A stretch of DNA of 64,000 bases from Branchiostoma belcheri (lineage: Eukaryota > Chordata > Leptocardii > Amphioxiformes > Branchiostomatidae), in contig NW_017802824.1 of NCBI RefSeq assembly GCF_001625305.1, forward strand, positions 3,736,271 to 3,800,270, given 5' to 3'. The stretch's first letter is position 1. Each line of letters opens with the position of its first letter. The position numbers were made by a program, and so were the translations under genes. Below the pieces are notes generated by a model that saw only the letters and a program-made list of their open reading frames with translations, was not told the DNA's origin and did not search any database. This document shows positions 1-11,490 of the stretch, piece by piece.

Positions 1-1018
1 GGTATTTTAAGATAGTAGGTTGAATCAATCCTATCCCAAATACCACTCTGGTATCTGTGAGACAAAAATTTGATGTCATTGACGTAAAACGGTTGCTTGT
101 TTTGTATCGTTGGCTGATTCTAGCTGTTTATGAACGATACCAAAAAAATACAGAGAAACGTCACGTAGCTTATTTTCGGGCTATTCCGCTTCGAGCACGT
201 GAAGAAGTGCTTAAATGGTAGGCCTTGTAATCCATATCCAGAATATTTTATTTTATTTTTGCTTTATCACCCTGAAAATTGCACTGGGTGCTTTTAAATA
301 CAGTTAAATACAGTGGTATGATATACCAGAACCTCATTTTCCCCGTAATGTACTGCAACCACATTCCACCGACTTAAATACGGCCGTACATCATGTCAGA
401 CTTATCTCTCTGTCTGTTCAAAACTGTTTGAATAGAATGTGGTGGCGGCTTCAGATAAGAAAAAAAAACTATTTAAAAAATGCCATTATGTGTATCGAAA
501 GATATAACTACTAGTAAGTGCTTTCCGGCAAGAGGGTCGAGACAAATGCAGTTATAATTACCTAATGTCTGTCTCGGTGACGGAAGCGAGAAATAAACTT
601 AATTTTGATGTGTAATTTCTACGCATCCGAACATCCAGGTGACACTTGAATCTTTCTCGGGACCACTAAACATTCAGTGGTAACAAGACCTAAACTTTTC
701 ATGAAATATATGTTTCGAATGCTGGGATTGAGTGAGACCAATTAAGTATGTAACAAATGGGCTAAGGAAGTACCATTACCCGTAGGAACTGCAATTTCAC
801 ATGCAGATAAATGCATCCTATGTACGGTTTAGCTCGATAATGACAGCTAGATAAATGGAAAGAAAAATACTTTTTAAGATGGCGTCATTGTGTCTAAGAG
901 CAATGCCGTCTTCTGAAAAATACGGGATTTCCTACTAGTCAACACAAAGATGCCTATGATCTGGACATTGCTGTTTCAATCGTTTACACTTATTATTATA
1001 ACATTCTGCCCGTTCTAG
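1..1018. other. Non-coding stretch upstream of the first visible exon of gene A
   Basis: No exon of the receptor family is visible here. The exon that should precede the one at 1019 (first half of Ig3, with a TWRK-type motif in the paralogues) was looked for and not found, so this is read as intron sequence, with the 5' exons of gene A outside the window. The paralogous intron is about 0.5 kb in gene B and 0.7 kb in gene C, so this one would be longer than 1 kb. Confidence 0.55.
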
Positions 1019-1134
1019 TGGAAGTTCGTTATACCTGCCAAAAGTGATGAAAGACGCCGCCGGTGTGTACCAGTGCTTAGCGGACAACGGTGTCTCACCT
1101 GTTGGAGTCGGCACTGTGAGCCTCGATGTCCTAT
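1019..1134 (+). CDS. Gene A exon: second half of Ig3
   Basis: Acceptor TTCTAG, donor GTAAGT. Enters with one base of a split codon and leaves after one base, as in the 116-nt exons of genes C and D. It encodes LPKVMKDAAGVYQC, the F-strand Tyr-x-Cys of an Ig fold, followed by the paralogue-typical ADNG and a final beta strand. Confidence 0.85.
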
Positions 1135-4100
1135 GTAAGTACTCAATTCAATAGTACCAAACTTCCTTACCTGCAACTTTAGGTCCTCCTGTGCCTACCG
1201 GCACATTGGGAAACAAGTTTGACAAACATGTACTGCGTTGCTCATCCAATGCTAACTAATTTAATCGTATGTTGCTCTTCCGATGGTAATAATTTAATTT
1301 CTATATAAGGGTTTCCATTTAGGGGATCTTGTCGATCAATGATGGAAAAGCCTCTTTAAGATCTATACATATCATATATCAGTTACGAAGTTACAGTTAC
1401 AAATGGCAATGGTAAGACTAATCAATATCATTTGTCATATTTACTTCAGATCCTCCTGGAATAGATCATTCCATGGAACAGAAAGTCACGGTTCTCTACG
1501 GGCAGGACGATTTCTCACTCGAGTGCCTGGCCTACGGGAACCCGAAACCTCGAATCCGGTGGCGGCGGAAGGATACAACCCTGTACTGGGAAAACCCGCT
1601 TCGCTTCCACCGGGTGCGTTACGACGTGGAGGGGACGTATCAATGCGTGGCAACTAGTGACGGATTTCCACAAGCAATAAGGGATGCAGATGTTGACGTC
1701 GTAGGTACGACTGCTATTAATTTCCTGCAGATCTAGAGATTACGTGAATCGATATTGCTAAGCTCTTTTGTTCCTGTGTTCTATTATGTGTTGCGTCAGC
1801 CTGCTGAATAATTAAATGTTCTTTGTTGGGAGACTTACGTGGGTAAAATACTGATAACTAAATAAATTAAAGGTACCCAAAGCGATTTCATGGCAGTATA
1901 TTTTACAGTCAATTTTCCTCAAATCCTATACTGTTATCTGTAAATGCAAAATGTGTTGTTGCTGATGGAAAACGGTTTCTTTGCTGTTTCTATCTATTTA
2001 TTGGTGGTACAAAAACAATCTAACGCAACAATTTTTATAGTATTAAATGATAACGAAAATGTGCTATGGAACGGCAGTATATGTTTATGACTGATGTCCT
2101 CATCTTGAATACATTTTCCTTTGCAACCAAAAACTTTTTGCTTTGCAACAAAAAATGGCCGTGGTCGCCTTTACTTCAGCAACAAATATCTCTATGCAGG
2201 ACGCCCAATCATGGTTGGAAAGCGGACGGGGAGCATGATGTCTGTCATCTCTGGTGGAATAGCAAGACTTTCGTGTGACGTCATTGCGGATCCACTGGGG
2301 GACAAGATAGCGTGGTCCTGGCGTGGTACCCGGGGTCAGGAGAAGGACCTGCGGTCTGGACACAACGGCATGACCATCGCGGAAACAAAAGGCGGTCAAA
2401 GCAAGTCTTCCGCCTTAACAATCTCCATGGTCTCAAAGGCGCACGAGGGAACATACACCTGCAAGGCGTCCAACATGTTCTCAACGGTACAGCGTGACAT
2501 CAAACTTGAAGTTAAAGGTACCAAAAGTTCTTAAGATATCTTTAGAAAGATAACTAAGATAACTAAAAAAACTTTCAGATTTAACTGAATCTTTGGAGAA
2601 ACTTTATGATTTGCAAATTTAGTACAACTTTATTGAGGTAACTTGTCTTATGTGATCTCGATGTACATGTATCTTCTTAATTATTTATATGACTAAGAAC
2701 ATCTGATCATCATTATTCATGAGTATGTTTTTACTTACAGAGACGAGCAAGACCCTGTTTATCACCATCGTTGTCGCTGTTTCGGTGACCGTTTTAGCTG
2801 TCATTGTCGTGAGTTGTTTATTAATCATCAAACGACGAGGGCAGAGACACAGCAAGAAACGTCCAGGTAAGATCTTCATGAAACGTCAAGAAGAAAGTGA
2901 TCTCAATTCAGTTTTAGCTCACTGAAGAGCTCATCATTCACTTATTGTTAGAGGCTAAAATATGTGCCATATTTACAGTATCTTGGGGCATTGACGTTTT
3001 GTTACTGGCCCCTTTGTTTTGTTACGCGGCCATTCTCCTACAATGTAGCATTTAGACAAATACAACAGTGGACCAGAGCTGAACGTCCCGTCCTAATAAA
3101 AGACCGTGAAGCTCTAAAGTAGCGCACATGTAGCGTGAGCAACAAAAGCTGGGATTTGAACCCTCATCCTCTTTATCCAGAGTCAGGGTGTCAGGGTCGC
3201 TATTGCCTAACCACTGGAATTCTACGTTAAACATAATATGTATGCACACAACCCAGATGTACAAAATAATATTTTTGTAACAATATTTTTTTATTCAAGA
3301 TCATCATACATATCCACGAGAAACGTGAATGAAGAATCTGTCTCAATGACCCTGCTTACACTGTGATCTTCGTGTGTTTGTAGCATTGAGATTAAAGGAA
3401 GCATCTCGCCCGATGCCGCCAGTACCAAAGTACGTCAAGCAGACCGGCACCATTGACTCCGGTGTGGAGGACCTGGAGCTACAGGAGATGGACGGCACAC
3501 TCAAACCTCGTCCTCCGCGTAGAGTTAACAAGACCGACTGGACATCAGTGGGCCTTACCTACTCTGGTATGTTCTGAAGAGGAAAACAGTTGGTTGTTTG
3601 TATCTTTACCATGCAAAAGCGCTGTTTTGAAAGTTGTTCCATATGATTCTATATTCCCGGTCATGCAGGTCTGGTTCACGCAGCTTCTCTGCCACCTTAC
3701 GCGACCATAGAGCGTCACCAGCCTGATGGGGAGGATGGTATCGGATTCGAAGAAGAAGTAAATACCTTTGTTCTTTAAGCTGTTGTTTCAAATTATTACA
3801 TGTTCAAACTGAAAAAGGAGAGCCAATGTAAGCCTCTATCAGGCTTCAGAAACGGCAAGACAGACTAGAAATTGGCAAAATAGAAAGATGACATGCACAG
3901 ACAGTTGCAGTAATTTTATTTTGCCATTCAGAGCAGCAAAGTGTGCTCCTTTAGTCGGCCATCTGCCCTGCCACTTTATCTGTCAATTGGCCAATCCCTG
4001 CTCTTTTCAGTCCCCCTAGCCTCTGAATACTGGTAGAGGCTACTTTAATACCGATATTTTTATTTCGATTCTAGTCTAGTATATATTAATACAGAAAATG

Positions 4101-4544
4101 CTGCAATAGAAAATATTCTTGAGTAAAGAGACTCTTTTTACACATTCAAGTCTTTTATTTACAGCCGACGTTTCGGGGACCATCTGTCACCCTCTTAATG
4201 GCAATGTTGTCATGACTGGTTCACATTGCACTGCAGCACAGGTTTCGCTGCTAGGGATTTATTCCAAAAAGTACAATATTTACATATCCACACATATACG
4301 TGGTTACAGGGAACTGTATCTACAATGCGATCCCAAACGTACTGTAAAAAGACTCTTTTCACTCAGTAACTTACCAACCTGATGAAACTATTCACAGAAA
4401 ATATTCTTTCTTCTGGTCATGCAGCAGACGCCGCTTGCCGTGCCTCCCAAACCGAACCTCAGACGTTTGCAGCCAACTCCGACCTCTCCGTCAGGCGGCT
4501 GCGGCAGTCGACCACTGACAACAAACGTGGACAACATGTTGTAG
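1019..4544 (+). CDS. Gene A: Kirrel/nephrin-like Ig receptor, 3' part (partial at window edge)
   Basis: Seven exons (1019-1134, 1450-1704, 2200-2517, 2741-2866, 3384-3566, 3669-3757, 4425-4544) join into 401 codons plus TAG without a frame break. In order they encode the second half of Ig3, Ig4, Ig5, a transmembrane helix and a cytoplasmic tail of about 130 residues. The signal peptide, Ig1, Ig2 and first half of Ig3 must lie left of the window. Exon sizes and phases equal those of genes B, C and D. The tail has an SH3 ligand (RPMPPVP), the DSGVEDLE block and YSGL-x8-YATI, which fits the ITAM consensus exactly. Known of the family: Kirrel/NEPH proteins mediate homophilic and heterophilic cell adhesion. 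Signalling through this tail is inferred. Confidence 0.82.
1180..1210. repeat. Short interspersed repeat, copy 1
   Basis: About 31 bp beginning TAGGTCCTCCTGTGC and ending GGCACATTGGG recurs at 25954-25985 with two mismatches. Both copies lie in introns of this gene family in the same orientation. Too short to classify. Confidence 0.4.
1450..1704 (+). CDS. Gene A exon: Ig4 (I-set type)
   Basis: 255 nt, the same length as in B, C and D. Acceptor TTCAG, donor GTACGA. It encodes a complete Ig domain with core Cys (LECLAYGNPKP), Trp (IRWRRKD) and YQC. The stretch around ENPLRFHRVRYDVEGTY is nearly identical in DNA to genes B and D, including silent sites, which suggests gene conversion. Confidence 0.9.
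2200..2517 (+). CDS. Gene A exon: Ig5
   Basis: 318 nt, acceptor ATGCAG, donor GTACCA. Encodes an Ig domain with LSCDVIADP, WSWRG, the E/F-strand motif EGTYTC and ASNMFS. The D(K)IAWSW pattern resembles Kirrel Ig5 (PDRIAWSW as recalled), one reason for the family call. Confidence 0.88.
2741..2866 (+). CDS. Gene A exon: transmembrane segment
   Basis: 126 nt, acceptor TTACAG, donor GTAAGA. About 22 hydrophobic residues (FITIVVAVSVTVLAVIVV and on) are followed by a basic stop-transfer stretch (KRRGQRHSKKR). This sets a type I topology with the Ig domains outside. Confidence 0.88.
3151..3220 (-). repeat. tRNA-derived SINE-like sequence in gene A intron
   Basis: On the minus strand a B-box-like GGGTTCAAATCCC is preceded by an A-box-like CCAGTGGTTAGGC at the usual spacing, as in the tRNA head of a SINE. 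No full cloverleaf is evident, so it is not called a tRNA gene. The body probably extends left to about 3060. Confidence 0.5.
3384..3566 (+). CDS. Gene A exon: cytoplasmic SH3-ligand and DSGVEDLE block
   Basis: 183 nt, acceptor TTGTAG, donor GTATGT. Holds RPMPPVPKY (class I SH3 ligand RxxPxxP), TIDSGVEDLELQEMD, KPRPPRR (PxxPxR, class II-like) and ends in GLTYS, the first tyrosine of the ITAM-like pair. No Ig or other folded domain is apparent. Confidence 0.88.
3669..3757 (+). CDS. Gene A exon: second tyrosine of ITAM-like pair
   Basis: Acceptor CATGCAG. The split glycine joins GLTYS to GLVHAASLPPYATIERHQPDGED, here given only by its key residues: Y, then I three residues later. It ends EEE at donor GTAAAT (phase 0, as in B). 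Reading through the donor would add five residues and stop at TAA 3776-3778, a possible short isoform. Confidence 0.82.
4167..4200 (-). repeat. Degenerate hammerhead-like repeat in last intron of gene A
   Basis: The minus strand ends GAAACGTCGGCTGT after a GGG...CCC stem-loop, the 3' half of a hammerhead core. The expected CTGANGA is decayed to ATTAAGA. The same motif recurs at 18687-18719, 28908-28944 and 34312-34345. Confidence 0.4.
4425..4544 (+). CDS. Gene A terminal exon: proline-rich C-terminus
   Basis: Acceptor CATGCAG, phase 0 entry, reading QTPLAVPPKPNLRR and on to VDNML then TAG at 4542-4544. Position, phase and the leading QT match the last exon of gene B, but the sequence is otherwise different. 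The last bases lie in a direct repeat (GTGGACAACATGTTGTAG) that recurs 33 bp downstream. Confidence 0.75.
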   Translation, partial: QTPLAVPPKPNLRRLQPTPTSPSGGCGSRPLTTNVDNML

Positions 4545-4578
4545 GTCACTGTGGAAAAACGTGGACAACATGTTGTAG
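4525..4578. repeat. Direct repeat across the gene A stop codon
   Basis: The motif AACGTGGACAACATGTTGTAG occurs twice with a short spacer. It contains the palindrome ACAACATGTTGT. The first copy supplies the last codons and stop of gene A. Confidence 0.7.
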
Positions 4579-4698
4579 TTTATTGTATATGTAAGCACTG
4601 TCTTTGGCAACAGGAGGGTAGGTAAAACCCTATTACACACGATGGCAAGTACGTTCAAACTGCTGAAAATTGTAAGTATCATGTACCCCACAATAATT

Positions 4699-4882
4699 GA
4701 TTTAACCATCAATTATGGTAGTAAATACCAATAAAGTCGTTTATTTTTACTTTATAGACAGTGTCGGACTACAATGGTAGTAAATAAAAGTCAATTGCGG
4801 TAATTTCATTTACTACAATGTCAAGTCCGGCACAGTAAACATAATTCGACTTTACTTGAATTTGCTACCATGATTAAATCCA
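4699..4882. repeat. MITE family M1, copy 1
   Basis: Ends are inverted: GGATTTAATCATGGTAGCAAA on one strand against TTTAACCATCAATTATGGTAGTAAAT on the other, with an inner GGTAGTAAATAAAAGTCAA. Five more copies lie at 9750, 25313, 48697, 58419 and 60350. No coding capacity. Confidence 0.65.
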
Positions 4883-7800
4883 ATCGCGGCGATACATTTG
4901 TAGCAAGGCTACATTGGGATTCATGTACTCTTCCTTAGTTAAAAAAATCAATTCCAACACACTAAGGCTTAATGCTGCACGCCAATTAGCCCAGATACCT
5001 TCCATTTTCTGTTGAACTATCTACACCTGTACGATAAATCATACCTTGACTTCAGACAGAAATTCATTTTGGAAAGACGACGCCACCACTGGCACACCGC
5101 TGGCAACAATTCCCTATGGAATCAGGCAGCATGTTTCTAAGCAACTTCACAGCTCGTTATTATATTGCCGAATGGCTTTCTTAGAGGATAATAACAGAGA
5201 GGTATGCATTAGTTTTAATCTTGTACATAAAATAACCCTCAAGGTTAAAGCCATTAGAACTCTTCCGGGAACAGAACACTCGATGGCGCACCAGTCCAGC
5301 TTGCCAGGTTGTCTATTGAACATAAAACTTTGCAAATAAAACATGCCGTTTTGAAAAAAGTCACGCTCTAGAATATAGATGCATCAACGTAATGGTTCCC
5401 CACTGCCTCCTATGTCTAATTCAATTTTGCTTGAATGTCCTTAAAAGATCTCCTGTTCACGCAAGGGTTTTTATGCCGTTGGGCACGAGTCTTTCACAAG
5501 ATTAAATGCGTTCGTGTAATATGTAATTCCTACCTAGATTGACGCTGATACATTTTTTTTTTAATACGGATATACGTCCCTGAATGACAACCTTGATAGG
5601 GGCCAGTAACAAAACGTCATTTTATCCTTCGTTGGTTTCTTCTGCAATAAGGTTTTACTACAGGAAAGTTATGGTAATTGAAATAGAATATGTTATTTCC
5701 GTATGTCCCCTTATGGTCGTAACTGAATTGTTTGAATGGTCTTTGTTACCAAGCCAAAGACCATTTCATAACCATTCATGACGTCTTTTTCTCTGGTTTC
5801 GATTTTCAAGACATATAAAAGTGGCCTCGTAAACTGTTACAGCAGTTGTAGAGGACCTTGGTGGCTATAATTCCTTTAAGATAGTGACGTTTATTACATA
5901 TATAAGGACAGGGTGAGTATAATTAAAACATCTATTGTTAAAGTGGGTGACACTCTATAATGGTTCAGGGCTACATCTGAGAGTGATAATGAGAAAAGTG
6001 TCCAGATATCGATTGAATCACTTCTTTGTGACAGAAGCAAAATTGTCGTGAACAAAATGACCCACGTTTATTTAAGAGACGCCATTATAGTTTTCCATTT
6101 ATGTGCTATTTTGCAATATGCTTTTGTTCTATTATATATATATAGATTGCTATATAGATAATAACTGGTGTCACCATTTCACCCCGACAGGTAATTCTGT
6201 GCGTTCCTGTTATGTGTCTTTGGAGCCTAAGGTCTAAGTAATAACGTGTTGTTATTAATATTGTAAAACATATACTGGCAATGTAATTGCAAAATATCAA
6301 CAGAGACACGTTCGGTTGTAAATAACACCATTGCAAATATCCTTGCATCGCATTTTGCATAGAAAAGAGTTGTTTGTAATTAGATGGTATACTACATGAT
6401 GTCATAGTCTACACATACATGTATATTCCAGATATTTGTAACCTGTAAGCTACAACTATGAGTCTCAAATACTATAAATGCTGTATTGATGAGTAATTAA
6501 GTAGTTAAGCAGTATTCACGGTAAAAATACGTATGTACATAATATGTCCCAGAGCACTATCAATTTACGTGTATAAAAGATAACGTTGTCCTTGCTGTAT
6601 CTTGCTGTATACTAAAATATACGTGATTGTGTACTTGTTGCTATCATCGGGCCTACCTAATAAAATCAGTCCCTTTTCTCATTAGTAAAATGGAATAGAA
6701 ATAAAATTTGCTTGTCTTAAAATGTGTCTTATAATGGTCATGGCATATATATCAACTGATAATATGCAATGTATATAATGGTACTTTAGTGTATTTTACA
6801 GTCTAGCGGAGGGACCAAGTGTAAACAATAAAATTAATTAAATAAATAATTAATAATTAGCTAATAATATTTAACGTACATTATTTATTATTAATACATA
6901 ACTTTGTTAATTGTTGGGCCCATGATATTGTAGGGTGGATTTTACATGTCCTAGTGGAGGAAAATGTTCATACCCTTGTACTTTCACCTACCATGCTATG
7001 ACGCTATATTATCACGTACAGGTGATAACCGCAGAAGGAACCCAGAGTATGGACCATTCCAACCACCAATCGATCACTCCTACTACGTTAACATCAAAGG
7101 CTTATCCCCCTGATGCCCCCTCTTATCAGGATTTGTATTCCTCTGCTCTCTCTCTTGCCCGAGAACATGGTCTCCACTGGATAGTATCACAGTGGTTAAT
7201 ATGTATGATTTATTGGGTCCAACCGCATACCACAGACATTCGGTACAACGATAGCATCTACGATAACGTTAGACTCACTGGGACTCTACCATCCATGACG
7301 ATCCTTCGGCACGTATCTGATCTTGCGTGGCTTTTCTAATGGAGATGCTTTAAATCATTACCCATCTATTGATCACACATTCCCTCAGAAGCACAATGTC
7401 AAACGGTCGGTGCCCCTGTATTTATTACAAGCGATTCCTGTAGCGTTGACACCCACCCCAAAGGAATTAGAAGTCACTTTAAGAGGAGCATGCATTTTCA
7501 TTATTGCATATTTGTGCAGAAACTAGACTGCACGTATGCCTTAATAATACACTCTCAAAGGACACAACAAAGAAGTGGCTATGTTGTCATTTACTAAATA
7601 GATTGATGTGGCTAAATTACCTGAGGTTCATGGCAATAATTGTCGAAGAAAAGTGGCAATTGACATTTAATTGTAGGAAACATAGGATGATCATCATGGA
7701 TTTTGGCATTTATATGTACGTATTCTACACACGGAATCGTGATATTTTCATAGCTTTGAGTCTTTCAGAAAGAATAATTTGAAAATCGCTTTCCTCGGAT

Positions 7801-8213
7801 CATGCCAGGGGATTTGGTCCCAACGATGCTGCATCAAAAGGGCTGAAGTCGATAAATTTCACGGTCGTCATCCATAAATGTCACTTAAAGCTACGAGGAC
7901 AATTTCATGACATATCCCATAGGAAATGTCTAGTGGCACCGCTAATTAGAGGGAAGCACATGCACTATTCATTTCCCTCAGTAGTGTACTTACGGCACAG
8001 TACTGGAATAGCTTCAAATTGGTGTTACAAGATGATACAAATTGATACTTTAGGTAATACCAAGGATTGTTAAGGGTTACTTTGTTGTAAAGTCACTAAA
8101 CGAGCTCAAACCATTATAATCTATAAATGTCTCTTAGACACGAAAAACAACAATTACTTGGAAATGAAGAGAATTAATTGAACATTGTTTTCAGTGCATT
8201 TTTACTGCTAAGG

Positions 8214-8591
8214 TTAAAGGCACCCGATGTCATTTTAGAGCAGCAAAACAGGGAATATTCTGAATAAGGCAATCTTTATGATATTGACACATGCTGCGTC
8301 ACATTAGCACATTTCAATCCGCATTTAATACCTTTAATAGGGTATTAAAAATTGCAGAAACAAGCCCCGAGACGAGACCTTTTTATGGGTTGTACATCAA
8401 AAATCAGCCAAGGGCCCTTTCAGTAACCGTTTGCTGTTAAAATTTTGGGTATTTTTGCTTCATGATGGTCAAAATACATTGTACATTGAGATAATGTGGT
8501 TTCAACTCAGCATATAGATGAGTGACTAGAATATTGAATTTAAATAAAATGGTTTCCAAGCTCTAAACACTGCAGCATTGGATGCCTTTGA
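8214..8591. repeat. TTAA-type element E1, copy 1
   Basis: A 380-bp sequence starting TTAAAGGCACCCGATG and ending GGATGCCTTTGAA. It aligns over its length with 30278-30637 (shared GAGCAGCAAAAC/GGGCAGCAAAAT, GACACATNCTGCNTCACATTAGC, GTTTCCAAGC). Short terminal inverted repeats AGGCAYYC and a TTAA flank suggest a non-autonomous DNA element. Confidence 0.6.
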
Positions 8592-9749
8592 AATGCCCAA
8601 TTGATTGATTGGGAAGGTACTGCAGCTGATGATTAAGGAGGGACCTTTATTTCTATCATGCTGAGTACATCAAGGAAGCACCCATAACAGCAACTACCAA
8701 GTGTACTTTGTCAACATCCCCAAAAGCTTAAGTAAGATTTACACGTGCAGACAGGCTCCTGAGCGTCTACACTGCGAAATACATTAATTCACTCTGGCAG
8801 GTATTCCCCAAAGTTCAGCCGGCAAAGGCCACGAGGTACGTACGTGTAAAGCATACAAAATATCCACGTTATCTACTACAATTACTGAATCGTTTTACCT
8901 GTAAGCTTTTAAATGATCTGCGTTGTATTGTGATACCAATAGACCACAGGGCTTAGGACATCATCTTAATTGATCAAAAGGAAAACTCGGCTTCAAATGT
9001 GAAATAGCCTGAAACGACGATTGAAGGCAACCACGCACTCTAAAGCTGTTTCCTTGAGACAAATGGTGACTTTTTCCTCAATGCTTAAGGCAGTGCTATG
9101 TATTATTCAAGCATGCACATTTGTATTGTACGGAATGACAGAGACATTGCCCTTTGCATCAACTATCACCAGACCTCGGAAGCATGTGGTATAATTTTGA
9201 GTTAGTTACGGTCAAAACTCGGTGACCATTTCCATCTTTGACGCATTTTGAAAACCAAATAAAATGGTAAACGGCTCGACGTAGAGTAGCATTTCTAATT
9301 ATCCTCATTATATTTGAATCTTACATTAGAAACGTTACAGGCAAAGCCCAAGCGTTTCTATTTGTTTCGAGCTGGTTTGCAAGCATACATATAATGGGGA
9401 AGTCGCAAGGTGGCGGCTAGATGACTACCACTGGAGGAAGCAGGTGCTTTACATTCAAGGGGAAACCAGGCAACATCATACGCACTCATCGTATTCATGT
9501 CTTGAGACAGCGTGTAACAACGCCCCCTCTGAGAAGAATCTGGAATTTCAGGAGATACACATTTTAAAATTTCGCAAGGTTTGCACACAGGGACACACAA
9601 ACAATTAATTTCTGGAATTCTATACCTAATCATAGCATAATGCCATACGATAACACACGGTATATGTTACCCTAAAATGTGGAAGTTGAAGAGAATAATA
9701 TGATATCGTGATGATGGCTGAACTATGCATCCTGTACATTTGTCACCAC

Positions 9750-9886
9750 ACAAAAAGTGGTAGTAAATACCAGTTGAATCGGTAATGTTTACTTTGCAAA
9801 CAGTATGGGACTTAACGTATTTCATTGACAAATTTGTTGAGTCCAATATTACCAAACTTGACTTTTATTTACTACCACTGTAAAAC
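9750..9886. repeat. MITE family M1, copy 2
   Basis: GTGGTAGTAAATACC at one end and the inverted CTTTTATTTACTACCAC at the other enclose about 110 bp. Same family as 4699-4882. Confidence 0.6.
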
Positions 9887-11490
9887 CCAGTACTGACTAC
9901 ATGGTGAATATTACACGGTATTTCTGTCATGGTAATTGGTTATTCCAATGTTTCATGTTGTGATCATATCCCAGCGTCACGTGCAGTGCTGATGACCTTG
10001 CATCTATGGCCTATAATAGTACGAATTGACCGAGGACAAAGAAAATTCATTGGTCATCGAAAGCAAATTGAAGGGTGATTTCATGTGATCTAATTATATA
10101 AAGAGGAATTTGCAATTGGCTTTTCAGTGACATCTTAATCATTATTACTTCGAGTAGCCTTTTTCTGTGACATGATGTGTATTCCATCATGGCATACATA
10201 AATTGTACATGCTGTCTTCATATCTGATTATCTTCGGTCTTGGAATTACATCTGGGTCACGTTTTGCTCCAGTTCATCTGAGAGGCCAGACTAAGGTCTT
10301 ATCAGAATTACCGTACATACAACATCCATTAGTAAAATGTAGCTAACCTATCGTCTATAAAAGTGAAACGTTTTTTTTTTTACCACGGCGAAGTAGATAT
10401 ACATCCGCGGGAAGGTACTGTTTTCGGTTATGTTTGTGTGTTCGCAGCTGTAACTCACGGTAGTTTTGACTGATGTCTTTGATTTGCAATATATGATTAG
10501 TTATTGGAGCCCTGGTGATGCAGTATTTTGTTCTTTCTATCTGCATTTTCATGTATTTGAAAATAAAATAATTCTACCCCAGTGCTGCTTGTGGCATGGT
10601 ATCGCCCATCAACAGGTTGTCCACCAGACTATACCACAATACTTTCGGGGGGGGGGGGTTAAAGCCTGTTGTGTATATAAAAATGCAGAAAATGGTGTCA
10701 CCCATCTTTTGAGTTATGTATTGATACCGGCATGGTGGCATTACTGTTAAAATCGTGTCTGAAATCGTGAGCAATTGCTTTGGACACTACACCTTATATA
10801 CATCCCGAGGGATGGGAATCTTCGATTTTTTGTGACTACTTTTTTCAACGATTTTAGCTAATTATAATGAGTTTACAAATGTGTATACCCTCAGATATCC
10901 ATCTATCTGTATATATGTAGGAAATGTACATGACTATGTGACTATTATGTACGGATATCTGCAGTAGCTACTTAGCCTTGATCAGTGCCATTTACAGAAT
11001 ACCGATGGCAAGGCTAACAGCACTTTACGATACACGAACGGCTTAGAAAATACATTCAGAGTACACTTGTCACGAATCCCAACCCATTGTAGCTAGCTGT
11101 AAGAAATGCACACATATGCCCCCGGGCCCAACAATCATACCACTATCTCACTCGCTCCACCCGTCTGGTTGATTTAACCCTAAGCCGAAAACAATTGACA
11201 TGTAATGAATTCCTGTAAATAAATCTGCTACTCTTCCCTTTCGGATCGAAAGAGAATCCCCAGTTGACAGAGTGCTGTACCGGCGAAACTGGCAATTCCA
11301 CACTAGGCGCTACTTAGTCATGGGGAGTATTGGCGATATTGATTGGGTAGGTTTACTTCCCTAAAGCTGTGTTATCGCGTTATCTTGCGGTCGGAACAGA
11401 GAGGGACATGGGTGTCGATAATTTATGACTGTACACTCAGACTATCAGTCATCAGTGGTTACCGCTCAAACACCTGATATATACACGACT

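Noticed and set aside
3758..3778. Gene A ending at TAA 3776 as the main form
   Set aside because: A well-matched phase-0 terminal exon follows at 4425 in the position seen in genes B and D; the early stop is kept only as a possible isoform.
6935..7339. 134-codon open frame between genes A and B
   Set aside because: No family motif, composition like the surrounding AT-rich spacer, and no splice or promoter support.
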